A stretch of 64,000 nucleotides of DNA from Candidatus Brachybacterium merdavium (lineage in GTDB: Bacteria > Actinomycetota > Actinomycetes > Actinomycetales > Dermabacteraceae): contig DWZH01000107.1 in the NCBI GenBank assembly GCA_019118275.1, positions 1-64,000 of the forward strand. Direction: 5' to 3'. Numbering within the stretch: the stretch's first letter is position 1; each line of letters begins with the position of its first letter. The translations under genes and the position numbers were made by a program. The notes under the pieces were generated by a model. It ran no database searches and was not told the origin of the DNA. It worked only from the letters and a program-made list of their open reading frames with translations. Shown here piece by piece: positions 17,560 to 25,883 of the stretch.

Positions 17560-18798
17560 TCAGGTGCGGGCGCTGTCCTCGGCCGGGAGCTGGGCCATCG
17601 CCGCGACCAGCGCCGGCGCGGTCACCTCCGCCTGCCAGGGCCGGGCGCCGAGGGCCTCGAGCTCCTCGCGCACGGTCTCGGCCGCTCCGGCCTCCTCGTG
17701 CTCCCAGATCCATCGGCGCAGCAGCGACGGCTGCAGCAGGTTCTCGGTGGGGACGTCGAGCTGCTCGGACAGCTCGGTGACCGCCGCGCGGAGGGCCTGG
17801 TAACGGGTCCAGGCCTGAGGGTATTTCTTGGACCACAGCTTATGGGGCGGCGGGTAGGAGGGCGCCGGGCGCTGGGGCAGGTGGGACGCGGGCAGGTCCA
17901 CACCGGAGCGGGCCGCCTTCCACCACATGTCCTTCTTGCGCAGCGACGCGGGCAGGGCCCGGTCGAAGGCCTCGCGTCCCCGGACGGCCTCCTTGGCGGC
18001 GGCCACGATCTCCCGGTCCCGGATCACCCGGTGCGGGGACAGGTCCTCACGGGCGGCGATCTCATCGCGCTTGGCCCACATGGCCCGGGCCGCGGCCTGC
18101 TGGCGCGGTGACCGCAGCGACCCCACACCGTGCAGGCCCCGCCAATCCGCCGAACGGGACGGCGAGGGCGGCCGGGTCCGCTCGTGCTCGAACTCCTGGC
18201 GGGCCCACTCGGACTTGCCGGCCTCCTGCAGCCGGGCGGCGAGCACGTCGCGCACCTCGATCAGGACCTCGACATCGAGAGCGGCATACACCAGCCAGCT
18301 CTGGGGCAGCGGGCGCTTGGACCAGTCCGCTGCGGAGTGCTCCTTGGCCAGGGCCAGGCCCAGGGTGTCGGCCACGACCGCGGACAGGCCCACTCGTTCC
18401 ATTCCCAGCAGACGGGCGGCGAGCTCGGTGTCGAACAGGCGGTCGGGCACCAGGCCCAGCTCGGCCAGGCTCGGCAGGTCCTGGCTCGCGGCATGCAGGA
18501 CCCATTCGCGCCCGGACAGGGTCTTCTGCAGCGAGGCCGGCATGGCGAAGGCGAGCGGATCGACCAGTGCGGTCCCCGCCGTCCCGGTGCGCAGCTGCAG
18601 CAGGTACGAGCGGGAGGTGTAGCGATAGCTCGAGGCGCGCTCGGCGTCGACCGCGACCGGCTCTTCGGGGGCTGAGGCGGCTGCCTCGCACCAGGCCCGC
18701 AGGGTCTGGATCCGGTCGATCACCGGCACCAGCCCATCGCGGGGCGCGGTCAGCTTCTCCAGGGAGGCTTCGGCCTCGCCGGGGGATGGTTCGGTCAC
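17560..18798 (-). CDS. RNase D-like 3'-5' exonuclease with HRDC domain
   Basis: 412 aa, GTG start at 18798 chosen because it overlaps the upstream DUF3000 stop (GTGA). The DEDD exonuclease motifs are visible: VAVDAERAS (Exo I, Asp51/Glu53), SQDLPSLAELG (Exo II) and YAALDVEVL (Exo III, DEDDy type). An HRDC domain follows (WRGLHGVGSLRSPRQ onward). Expected to trim structured RNA 3' ends such as tRNA precursors. Co-transcribed with DUF3000. Tail-to-tail with the GNAT gene, 25 nt apart. Confidence 0.88.
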   Translation of the reverse strand: MTEPSPGEAEASLEKLTAPRDGLVPVIDRIQTLRAWCEAAASAPEEPVAVDAERASSYRYTSRSYLLQLRTGTAGTALVDPLAFAMPASLQKTLSGREWVLHAASQDLPSLAELGLVPDRLFDTELAARLLGMERVGLSAVVADTLGLALAKEHSAADWSKRPLPQSWLVYAALDVEVLIEVRDVLAARLQEAGKSEWARQEFEHERTRPPSPSRSADWRGLHGVGSLRSPRQQAAARAMWAKRDEIAAREDLSPHRVIRDREIVAAAKEAVRGREAFDRALPASLRKKDMWWKAARSGVDLPASHLPQRPAPSYPPPHKLWSKKYPQAWTRYQALRAAVTELSEQLDVPTENLLQPSLLRRWIWEHEEAGAAETVREELEALGARPWQAEVTAPALVAAMAQLPAEDSART

Positions 18799-19406
18799 CG
18801 TGTGTCCTCGGAATCCTGTGGTCGGGGGGCTCGCGCCCGGTGCGCAGGAGCGATCGGCGCGACCCGTGGGGGAGCGGGCGGCAGGCCCCCGGCGGCGGCC
18901 AGCATCGCCGTCCATGCCGCGAAGTGGGGGGCGAGCTCATCCTCCTCGGGAGTCCACGACACCCGCATCTCGACGTCCACCGTGGAGGGGCGCGAGGCCA
19001 GCGCGCCGTAGGACTGGGAGACCACCCGGGTGGCCGTGCATCCCAGTTCCCTCGAGTCGGCGCCATGCAGCTCGAGGGATTCCGTCACCCATGACCAGGC
19101 GACGTCGCCGAGCATCGCCTCGACGGAGAACTCCGGCTCCAGCTGCGCCTGGACCAGCGCGACCATCCGGAAGGTGCCGTCCCAGGCCTCCTGACCGGCG
19201 GGATCGTGCAGGATCACGAGGCGACCGGAGGCCAGCTCCTCGTCCTGGTTCTCGATCTCGCCCGTCGCCGCCCAGGCCGAGGGGGCCATCCGGGAGGGCG
19301 CGGGGATCTCGCGCCATGTGAAGTCAGGGCGCAGCGCGGCGCGTGACATGGCATCGATCGCGACACGGAAGGTGTCGTCGCCGGTGCGGAAACGATGGAC
19401 GGACAC
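18795..19406 (-). CDS. DUF3000 family protein
   Basis: 203 aa, of the actinobacterial DUF3000 family (RFRTGDDTFRVAIDAMSRAALRPDF, WSWVTESLELHGA). The function of the family is unknown. GTG at 19406 is chosen over the track's upstream start because TACGCT ends exactly 6 nt before it (leaderless geometry). The upstream codons are Ala/Pro/Arg-rich and overlap msrB. It overlaps the RNase D-like gene by 4 bp, so the two are made together; involvement in RNA metabolism is only a contextual guess. Confidence 0.82.
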   Translation of the reverse strand: MSVHRFRTGDDTFRVAIDAMSRAALRPDFTWREIPAPSRMAPSAWAATGEIENQDEELASGRLVILHDPAGQEAWDGTFRMVALVQAQLEPEFSVEAMLGDVAWSWVTESLELHGADSRELGCTATRVVSQSYGALASRPSTVDVEMRVSWTPEEDELAPHFAAWTAMLAAAGGLPPAPPRVAPIAPAHRARAPRPQDSEDTR

Positions 19407-19412
19407 GCGGGG

Positions 19413-19418
19413 AGCGTA
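19413..19418 (-). promoter_or_regulatory. -10 hexamer for leaderless DUF3000-rnd operon
   Basis: TACGCT on the - strand ends 6 nt before the GTG at 19406. No Shine-Dalgarno sequence is present. Confidence 0.6.
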
Positions 19419-19482
19419 TCGGCGCGGCCCCTGCCCGCCGGGCAGGCGCGCCGGGACCGGACCCGTCCGGCCCGGGCCCGGG

Positions 19483-19932
19483 TCAGTCGTCCTGGGAGGG
19501 TGCGGGGTGGTCGTCGCTGTGGACGAGGCTGATGGAGTTGATGCAGTAGCGCTGGTCGGTGGGGGTGGCGAAGCCCTCGCCCTCGAAGACGTGGCCCAGG
19601 TGCGAGCCGCAGCTGGCGCAGCGCACCTCGATGCGACGCATTCCCAGCGAGGTGTCCTCGAGCAGCTCGACCGACTCGGAGTCCGTCGGCGCCCAGAAGG
19701 AGGGCCATCCGCAGTGCGCGTCGAACTGGGTGGAGGCGGTGAACAGCTCCGCACCGCAGGCGCGGCAGGCATAGGTGCCGGCAGGCCGCACCTCCTCGTA
19801 CTCCCCGGTGCCGGGGCGCTCGGTGCCTCCCTGGCGCAGCACCTGGTACTCGGCGGGGGACAGTCGCTCGCGCCACTCCTCCTCGCTGATCGCGACGGGG
19901 TAGGGACGGGTGCCGATGGGTTCGGTGGACAT
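19483..19932 (-). CDS. msrB: Peptide-methionine (R)-S-oxide reductase MsrB
   Basis: 149 aa. Reduces methionine-R-sulfoxide in proteins. Zinc-binding CRAC and CASC pairs, the GWPSF motif and the catalytic cysteine in RYCINSISL are all present. The ATG at 19932 follows GGAGGG. A TAGGAT -10 ~100 nt upstream is arranged divergently to the next gene's promoter. Full family length and intact. Confidence 0.96.
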   Translation of the reverse strand: MSTEPIGTRPYPVAISEEEWRERLSPAEYQVLRQGGTERPGTGEYEEVRPAGTYACRACGAELFTASTQFDAHCGWPSFWAPTDSESVELLEDTSLGMRRIEVRCASCGSHLGHVFEGEGFATPTDQRYCINSISLVHSDDHPAPSQDD

Positions 19933-20033
19933 GAGGACCCTCCGATCTGTGCGGGCGGTCCGCGGCTGCGATCCGGCGCGGACCGCGTCCGGCGGGTGCA
20001 GCGCGCGTTGCCGCGCGATGAATGCTCAGGCCG

Positions 20034-20055
20034 ATCCTACCGGCGCGTCTAGACT
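20034..20055. promoter_or_regulatory. Divergent -10 pair for msrB and the hydrolase gene
   Basis: TAGGAT on the - strand (complement of 20034-20039) serves msrB, with a ~95-nt leader and an RBS. TAGACT on the + strand (20050-20055) ends 7 nt before the hydrolase ATG and predicts a leaderless transcript. The two -10 hexamers are back to back, 10 nt apart. Confidence 0.55.
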
Positions 20056-20062
20056 GCGGACC

Positions 20063-21418
20063 ATGAAGCGTGACGCAGCTCGGCCCCGTCCTCTGACCGG
20101 CGTGCGGAACCGGCTGGACCGGGTCCGGCCTCGCACCGACCAGGGCAGATGGGCAGAGGCCGTCGGCATCGGTGCGGTCGGTGCGGCCGCGATGTTCACT
20201 GTCAGCGCAGGCGCGCTGACCATCGGCGCCCGGGTGATGGCCCGCCTGCCGCTGGTGCCGCAGCTGGGGGTGCGCCAGCGCCCCGGCCTCCCGGTGCGTG
20301 CTGTCTATCCCGACCGTGTCCATCTCGACACCACGCCCGAGTCCGAGCGGGGCGGCTACCTGGCGCTGCGGCAGTCCGGCGGCGCGGTCCACGTGAGGCT
20401 GGGACCGGTCGACGGGCGCCCCACCCCGACCACCGTCTCCCGTCCGCTGTTGGCCTCGGACACCGCCGAGCGGCTGAGCGTGGACAGGGCCGCCTCCAAC
20501 GGCTTCTTTTGGGCGGGCACGCCCCGCACCGCCCACGGCTTGGAGACCGAGGAGGTCGAGGTCGACTCCCCGGTCGGACACATGCCCGCCTGGTTGGTGC
20601 GGCCCGATCCCGCCGAGGGGGCGGAGCCTAGCTCGGCCGACACATGGGCGATCCTCATCCACGGGCACGGCGCCATGCGCGGTGAGGCGCTGCGGGTGAT
20701 CCCGTTGCTGCACCGTCTGGGACTGACCAGCCTGACCATCACCTACCGCAATGACACCGGTGCTCCCGCCTCGGCCGATCGCATGCATCATCTGGGCCTG
20801 GCCGAATGGGAGGACACCGAGGCGGCCATCGAGTACGCCGTGGCCCGCGGGGCCCGCCGGATCGTGCTGATGGGCTGGTCGATGGGCGGCGGCATCGCGC
20901 TGCGCACCTCCGTGCGCTCGGCCCACCGCGACCGGATCCGCAGTCTGATCCTGGACTCGCCGGCGGTCGACTGGCAGGACATCCTGATCTACCACGCCAC
21001 CGCGCTGCGGGCACCGCGTCCCATGCGCCGGCTGGCCCTGTGGATGATGACCTCCCGGCTCGGCGCGAGGATGGTGCGCCTGCACGAACCGCTGGCGCTG
21101 CACGAGATGAGACCCGAGTACCACGCCGCCCACCTGGACCACCCGACCCTGCTGTTCCACGCGCTGGACGATGCCACGGTCCCACCCGCCCCGAGCCGCC
21201 GGCTGGCCGCTCTGCGCCCCGACCTGGTGGAGTTCGTGCCCGTCGAGGGGGCCTCGCACACCCGCGAATGGAACCGGGACCCGGCACGCTGGGAGCGTGC
21301 CGTCGCCGAGCACCTGATCCGGGTGCTCGAGCTCCCGGTCGACCCCCGCTCCCTGCAGCTGCCGGTGCGCGACCCCGCCGCCCCCGCGCTGGAAGGATCG
21401 GTGGGACTGCGGCTCTGA
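20063..21418 (+). CDS. Alpha/beta-hydrolase with N-terminal membrane anchor
   Basis: 451 aa. A hydrophobic N-terminal helix (~35-60, AVGIGAVGAAAMFTVSAG) precedes an alpha/beta-hydrolase domain. The nucleophile elbow GWSMGGG is near residue 270, an aspartate follows in HALDDATVPP, and the catalytic histidine is probably in EGASHTREW. The HGHGAMRGEAL stretch supplies the oxyanion region. The ATG at 20063 is leaderless by promoter spacing. Substrate unknown; a serine esterase or peptidase of the S9/BAAT-like type is plausible. Convergent with the RibD-C gene, 7 nt apart. Confidence 0.82.
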   Translation: MKRDAARPRPLTGVRNRLDRVRPRTDQGRWAEAVGIGAVGAAAMFTVSAGALTIGARVMARLPLVPQLGVRQRPGLPVRAVYPDRVHLDTTPESERGGYLALRQSGGAVHVRLGPVDGRPTPTTVSRPLLASDTAERLSVDRAASNGFFWAGTPRTAHGLETEEVEVDSPVGHMPAWLVRPDPAEGAEPSSADTWAILIHGHGAMRGEALRVIPLLHRLGLTSLTITYRNDTGAPASADRMHHLGLAEWEDTEAAIEYAVARGARRIVLMGWSMGGGIALRTSVRSAHRDRIRSLILDSPAVDWQDILIYHATALRAPRPMRRLALWMMTSRLGARMVRLHEPLALHEMRPEYHAAHLDHPTLLFHALDDATVPPAPSRRLAALRPDLVEFVPVEGASHTREWNRDPARWERAVAEHLIRVLELPVDPRSLQLPVRDPAAPALEGSVGLRL

Positions 21419-21425
21419 GCGCTCC

Positions 21426-22169
21426 TCAGCCGGCCCGCAGGTACCTGCTGATGGTGGCGTGCTCTCCGGTGATCAGCGAGGACAGCTGCCAGGTGAGGTC
21501 ATGGGCGGCCCCGTTGATCACTCGCGGGGAGGGCCCGCCGACACTGCGGTGGGTGACCGAGAAGCACAGTTCGTCCAGCAGGCCCTCGGCGGCCAGCCGA
21601 GCCAGCGAGGCAGGCCCTCCCTCCGCCTGGATGCCGCGGTAGCCGCGCTCGGCCAGAGCGGAGACCGCTTCCGCCGCGGTGGAGGCCGCGATCACCTGCG
21701 CGGCGGGGATCCCGGCCCGCCTGCCGGCCGCGCCCGCCACCTGGGCGGGAGCGATCAGGAAGGTCGGCCAGTCCGCCTCGAGCGTGCTCGGCAGCTCCCC
21801 GCTGCTGGACCAGACCGCGAGCGCGGGTCGTCGCCCGCCGCCGGGCCGACGTGAGGGGCTCAGCAGATCGGCCCGGCCCTGCGGGCGCCGGTAGTCCTCG
21901 GACCGCACCGTCGACGCCCCGACCAGCACCACGTCCGCGAGCGCCCGCAGCACGCCGAAGACGAGGGAGTCGTCGGGATTGCGCAGGGAGCCGCTGGTGC
22001 CGTCGGCCCCGGTGACCGCCCCGTCGACAGTGGTGTTCATCATCGCCCGCACCCAGGTCGCCTCCCGCGGGAAGGCATACAGCTCGGCGAGCGCCATCGC
22101 CCCGTCCGTGTCCTGGGTGATCGCCTCGGGCGCCGGCAGCGGGGCGCCGTCGCGCAGCAGCAGGTGCAC
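21426..22169 (-). CDS. RibD C-terminal/dihydrofolate-reductase-like pyrimidine reductase
   Basis: 247 aa, GTG start at 22169 with GAGGAGA upstream. It has the RibD-C fold signatures MMNTTVDGAVTG near the N-terminus, DVVLVGASTVRSEDYRRP in the middle and IQAEGGPASLARL near the end. The deaminase half of bifunctional RibD is absent. It may reduce a pyrimidine intermediate of flavin or F420-related metabolism, or another small molecule; no rib genes are nearby to decide. Divergent from zapE. Confidence 0.8.
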   Translation of the reverse strand: MHLLLRDGAPLPAPEAITQDTDGAMALAELYAFPREATWVRAMMNTTVDGAVTGADGTSGSLRNPDDSLVFGVLRALADVVLVGASTVRSEDYRRPQGRADLLSPSRRPGGGRRPALAVWSSSGELPSTLEADWPTFLIAPAQVAGAAGRRAGIPAAQVIAASTAAEAVSALAERGYRGIQAEGGPASLARLAAEGLLDELCFSVTHRSVGGPSPRVINGAAHDLTWQLSSLITGEHATISRYLRAG

Positions 22170-22251
22170 AGCAGTCTCCTCGGGATCGACTCCCGCCGAT
22201 CATCGCGCATGTGATCCGTGACCGCAACCCCGGATGCATGGGCACGACCCC

Positions 22252-22257
22252 TAGACT
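22252..22257 (+). promoter_or_regulatory. -10 hexamer for leaderless zapE
   Basis: TAGACT ends 7 nt before the zapE GTG, the same hexamer and spacing as at the hydrolase gene (20050). Confidence 0.6.
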
Positions 22258-22264
22258 GGCCCGC

Positions 22265-23344
22265 GTGACCACTGCGCTCGCCGACCGACGGCCCGAACCG
22301 ACCCTGGAGCGTCTGCTGGCCGATCTGGTGCCGCCGCCGCGGTTCGCGCAGGCGCGGCTGGACAACTACGTCCCCGATCCGGCACATCCCTCCCAGGCCC
22401 AGGCGAAGGAAGCGATCACCGAGTTCGCGGAGCGCCTCGGCCGTCCCCGGGGCGGGTTGCGCGCCCTGCTGCGACGCAGACCCGACCCGGCCCGCGGGAT
22501 CTACCTCGACGGAGGCTTCGGGGTGGGCAAGACCCACCTGCTGACCTCCCTGTTCCACGCGGCCGACGGCCACCGCGTCTACGGCACCTTTGTCGAGTAC
22601 ACCCACCTGGTCGGCGCTCTGGGCTTCCAGAGAGCGGTGGACCTGCTGGGCGGATCGGTGCTGGTGTGCATCGACGAGTTCGAGCTCGACGACCCCGGCG
22701 ACACACTGCTGATGACCCGTCTGATCCGCGAGCTGTCCGACCGCGGTGTCGCCGTGGCGGCGACCTCCAACACCCTGCCCGAGGCGCTGGGGGAGGGCCG
22801 CTTCGCCGCCCAGGACTTCCTGCGCGAGATCCAGTCGATGGCCGAGCGCTTCGAGGTGCTGCGGGTCGACGGGGAGGACTACCGGCGCCGCGACAGCGTG
22901 GCAACCATCACCGCCCTGCCGGAGACCACGGTGCGCGAGCGGGCCAAGAGCTCCGACGCCGCCTCCCTGGACGACTTCGAGAGCCTGCTGGGGCACCTGA
23001 CAAGGGTCCACCCCTCCCGGTACGGCGCGATGATCGACGGTGTCACTGCCGCGCACGTGACCGGGATGCGCACCATCGGCCACCACCACGATGCGCTGCG
23101 GTTCGTGGTCCTCATCGACCGGCTCTACGACCGCCAGGTGCCGATGCTGGTCTCGGCCGCGGACTGCGACCTCGACGCGGACTCCGACCCGGCCGCGATG
23201 ACGATCCAGCAGCTGTACACACCGGAGCTGCTGGGCAGCGGCTACCGCAAGAAGTACTTCCGCTCCCTGTCCCGGCTGGCGTCCCTGGCCCATGACGGCG
23301 CCCGCTCGGTCAGCGCGGAGCGGGCCGTCCAGCATCCCTCGTGA
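22265..23344 (+). CDS. zapE: AFG1-like ATPase / cell division protein ZapE
   Basis: 359 aa. Walker A DGGFGVGKTHLL is near residues 79-90 and Walker B VCIDEFELDD near 133-142, the order of the AFG1/LACE1 family. The E. coli homologue ZapE is an ATPase that interacts with FtsZ, and mitochondrial relatives act in protein quality control. GTG at 22265 is chosen because of the leaderless -10; the track start at 22211 lies upstream of that promoter. The SDR gene begins 8 nt after its stop. Confidence 0.88.
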   Translation: MTTALADRRPEPTLERLLADLVPPPRFAQARLDNYVPDPAHPSQAQAKEAITEFAERLGRPRGGLRALLRRRPDPARGIYLDGGFGVGKTHLLTSLFHAADGHRVYGTFVEYTHLVGALGFQRAVDLLGGSVLVCIDEFELDDPGDTLLMTRLIRELSDRGVAVAATSNTLPEALGEGRFAAQDFLREIQSMAERFEVLRVDGEDYRRRDSVATITALPETTVRERAKSSDAASLDDFESLLGHLTRVHPSRYGAMIDGVTAAHVTGMRTIGHHHDALRFVVLIDRLYDRQVPMLVSAADCDLDADSDPAAMTIQQLYTPELLGSGYRKKYFRSLSRLASLAHDGARSVSAERAVQHPS

Positions 23345-23352
23345 GGAGAGCC

Positions 23353-24093
23353 ATGCCCCCAGCTCGCACCCTGCAGGTCGACCTCGCCGGGGCCACCGCC
23401 GTGGTCACCGGTTCCACCCGCGGCATCGGCCGGGCCATCTCCCGGCGCCTGCTCGACGCCGGCGCCCAGGTGATCGGTCTGCAGCGCGGCACCGGATCCC
23501 TCGGCGCGGGCCACACCACCCTGAGCGTGGACCTCGCCGACGCGGACGCCCGCCAGGCCGCAGTGGACCGGGTCCTGGCCGACCACCGCGTCGACATCCT
23601 GGTCAACAACGCCGGGATCAACCTGCGCCACCGCTTCGAGGACTTCCCTCTGGCGGAGTTCTCGCAGGTGATGGCCGTGAATCTGGATGCCGTGGTGCAC
23701 TTGACGCAGGCCCTGGGCACCCCGATGCTCGAACGGGGAGAGGGCCGCATCATCACCATCGCCTCGATGCTGTCCTACTTCGGCGGGCTCAACGCCTCGG
23801 CCTACGCGGCCTCCAAGGGCGCCGTCACCCAGCTGACCAAGTCGGTGGCCAATGAGTGGGCCGGGCACGGGGTCGCCGTCAACGCGGTCGCCCCCGGGTA
23901 CATCGCCACCGAGCTGAACACCTCCCTGCGCGAGGACGAGGCCCGCAACAGCGAGATCCTGGGCCGGATCCCGGCCGGTCGCTGGGGCGCGGCCGAGGAC
24001 ATCGCCGGCACCGTGCTGTTCTTGACCAGCGAGGGCGCCGACTACCTGCACGGGGCCGTGCTCCCCGTCGACGGAGGCTACCTGGGGCGGTAG
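23353..24093 (+). CDS. Short-chain dehydrogenase/reductase (SDR)
   Basis: 246 aa. Classical SDR with TGSTRGIG (cofactor glycine motif, ~21-28), NNAG (~88-91), a Ser in ASMLSYFGG and the catalytic YAASK (~154-158). ATG at 23353 with GAGGAGA just upstream. Probably NAD(P)-dependent oxidation of a sugar, polyol or acyl group, in the gluconate/deoxygluconate dehydrogenase-like group; the substrate cannot be fixed. Its 3' end overlaps the treZ 3' end tail-to-tail by 16 bp. Confidence 0.86.
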   Translation: MPPARTLQVDLAGATAVVTGSTRGIGRAISRRLLDAGAQVIGLQRGTGSLGAGHTTLSVDLADADARQAAVDRVLADHRVDILVNNAGINLRHRFEDFPLAEFSQVMAVNLDAVVHLTQALGTPMLERGEGRIITIASMLSYFGGLNASAYAASKGAVTQLTKSVANEWAGHGVAVNAVAPGYIATELNTSLREDEARNSEILGRIPAGRWGAAEDIAGTVLFLTSEGADYLHGAVLPVDGGYLGR

Positions 24094-25883
24094 ATCAGCG
24101 CCCCGGGGCCGATCAGCTGCGCGGGCAGCTCCGCCCGCTGGACCTGGGGGTCCAGCAGCCGGTGGCTGGAGGCCAGCAGCGTCGCCCCCTCGGCGTCCGG
24201 GACCGCCACCGGGCCCTGCCCGCGATGGGACAGCACCGCGATGCGGCCGCGGCGCATCGCGACCGTGTCGGGGCCCAGCATCTCCACGGCCGTCGCGGAC
24301 AGCTCCGGGCTCGACAGCTCGGCGTGCTCCCGGCGCAGCGAGATCAGCTGCCGGTACCACTCCAGCATGCGGGCGTGATCGCTGGTGGCGAGCTCGTCCC
24401 AGCGCAGGAACGCGGACTCGAAGGTGGAGCGGACCTGCGGGTCGGGAACCTGCTCGTCCCAGCCCATCCTCGCGAACTCCTCGGCGCGGCCGGCGCTGAC
24501 CAGAGGCCCCAGCTGCTCGTCGTGGTCGGTGAAGTAGGTGAAGGGCGTCGAGGCTGCCCATTCCTCGCCCTGGAAGAGCATCGGAGTGCCCGGCCCCAGC
24601 AGGATCAGGGCGATCGCCGCTGCGTGCCGGCCCGGTGAGATCCGGTGGTGGATGCGGTCGCCGGTGGCCCGGTTGCCGACCTGGTCGTGGTTCTGCAGGA
24701 AGGTCACGAAGCTGTGCCCGTCGTAGTGCTCGGAGCCGGGATCCACGGGTGCCCCCCACAGCTGCCCGCGGAAGGAGGACCAGGAGCCGGCATGCAGGAA
24801 GATCCGCGTCAGGACCGTGCCGAGCACCTCCGCGGTGCCGAAGTCGGCGTAGTAGCCCTGGCGCTCGCCCGTGACCCAGGCATGGACCCCGTGGTGGACG
24901 TCGTCGGCCCACTGCATGTCCATGCCCAGCCCGCCGGCGGAGGTGCCGGTGACGGTGGCGGGGTCGTTGCGGTCCGATTCGGCCATCAGGGCCAGGGGCC
25001 GGCCCGTCTGCCGGGACCAGTGCGCGGTCGCCTCGGCGAGCTCGGCCAGGAAGTGGGTGCCGGAGTCGTCACGCAGCTCGTGCACGGCGTCCAGGCGCAG
25101 CCCGTCGAGCCCCAGCTCCACCAGCCACAGCCGTGCCGCGCCCAGCAGGAAGTCGCGCACCTCCCGGGAGCCGTCCTGGTCGAGATTGATGGCCTCGCCC
25201 CAGGGCGTGTGGTGCTGGTCGGTGAAGTAGGGGCCCAGCATCCCCAGGTAGTTGCCGGAGGGGCCCAGATGGTTGTGGACCACGTCCAGGATCACCGCGA
25301 GCCCCCGCCCGTGGGCGGCCGCGATGAAGCGGGCGAAGGCCTCCGGCCCCCCGTAGGCGGCATGGGTGGCGTACAGTCCCACCCCGTCGTAGCCCCAGCC
25401 GCGGTCCCCGGGGAAGGTCGCCACCGGCATCACCTCGACCGCCTCGACCCCGAGGTCGACGAGATGGTCCAGCCGGTCGATCGCCGTGTCGAAGGTGCCT
25501 CCGCGGCCCTCGGGCCCCGCGGTGAAGGTCCCCACGTGCAGCTCGTAGATCACCGCTCCCCGCAGCTCACGGCCGGACCACCCGCCCTCTGAGCGCAGAG
25601 GGCGCGGGTCGACCACCTCGCTGTCGGCGTGGACGCCGTCCGGCTGCGAGAGGGAGCGCGGATCGGGGATCCACAGCTGTGTGTCATCGAGCCGGAAGGC
25701 GTAGCGCTCGCCGGGCCGGGCCGGGACGCCCGGCAGCTCGAACCAGCCGCCCGCACCGGGCTGCATCGCATGTTCGGCGCCATCGATGCGGATCGTGACG
25801 GCATCGGCCTTCGGTGCCCACAGCCGGTAGCGGTCGTAGCGCCGCGGGGCCACGGGCTCGGGGGACCGGGGCGACTCGCTCAT
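24078..25883 (-). CDS. treZ: Malto-oligosyltrehalose trehalohydrolase TreZ
   Basis: 601 aa. Releases trehalose from maltooligosyl-trehalose. An N-terminal CBM48-like domain precedes a GH13 barrel with conserved regions in order: DVVHNHLGPSGNYL (I), GLRLDAVHEL (II, nucleophile Asp), LMAESDRND (III, acid/base Glu) and LQNHDQVGN (IV). The ATG at 25883 overlaps the treY stop (ATGA) and follows GGAGCC; the longer track ORF runs into treY. Last gene of glgX-treY-treZ. Confidence 0.94.
   Translation of the reverse strand: MSESPRSPEPVAPRRYDRYRLWAPKADAVTIRIDGAEHAMQPGAGGWFELPGVPARPGERYAFRLDDTQLWIPDPRSLSQPDGVHADSEVVDPRPLRSEGGWSGRELRGAVIYELHVGTFTAGPEGRGGTFDTAIDRLDHLVDLGVEAVEVMPVATFPGDRGWGYDGVGLYATHAAYGGPEAFARFIAAAHGRGLAVILDVVHNHLGPSGNYLGMLGPYFTDQHHTPWGEAINLDQDGSREVRDFLLGAARLWLVELGLDGLRLDAVHELRDDSGTHFLAELAEATAHWSRQTGRPLALMAESDRNDPATVTGTSAGGLGMDMQWADDVHHGVHAWVTGERQGYYADFGTAEVLGTVLTRIFLHAGSWSSFRGQLWGAPVDPGSEHYDGHSFVTFLQNHDQVGNRATGDRIHHRISPGRHAAAIALILLGPGTPMLFQGEEWAASTPFTYFTDHDEQLGPLVSAGRAEEFARMGWDEQVPDPQVRSTFESAFLRWDELATSDHARMLEWYRQLISLRREHAELSSPELSATAVEMLGPDTVAMRRGRIAVLSHRGQGPVAVPDAEGATLLASSHRLLDPQVQRAELPAQLIGPGALIYRPR

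Noticed and set aside
19214-21313. 699-aa ORF on the - strand
   Set aside because: Runs through the alpha/beta-hydrolase gene, the promoter region and msrB in the wrong frame; no motif.
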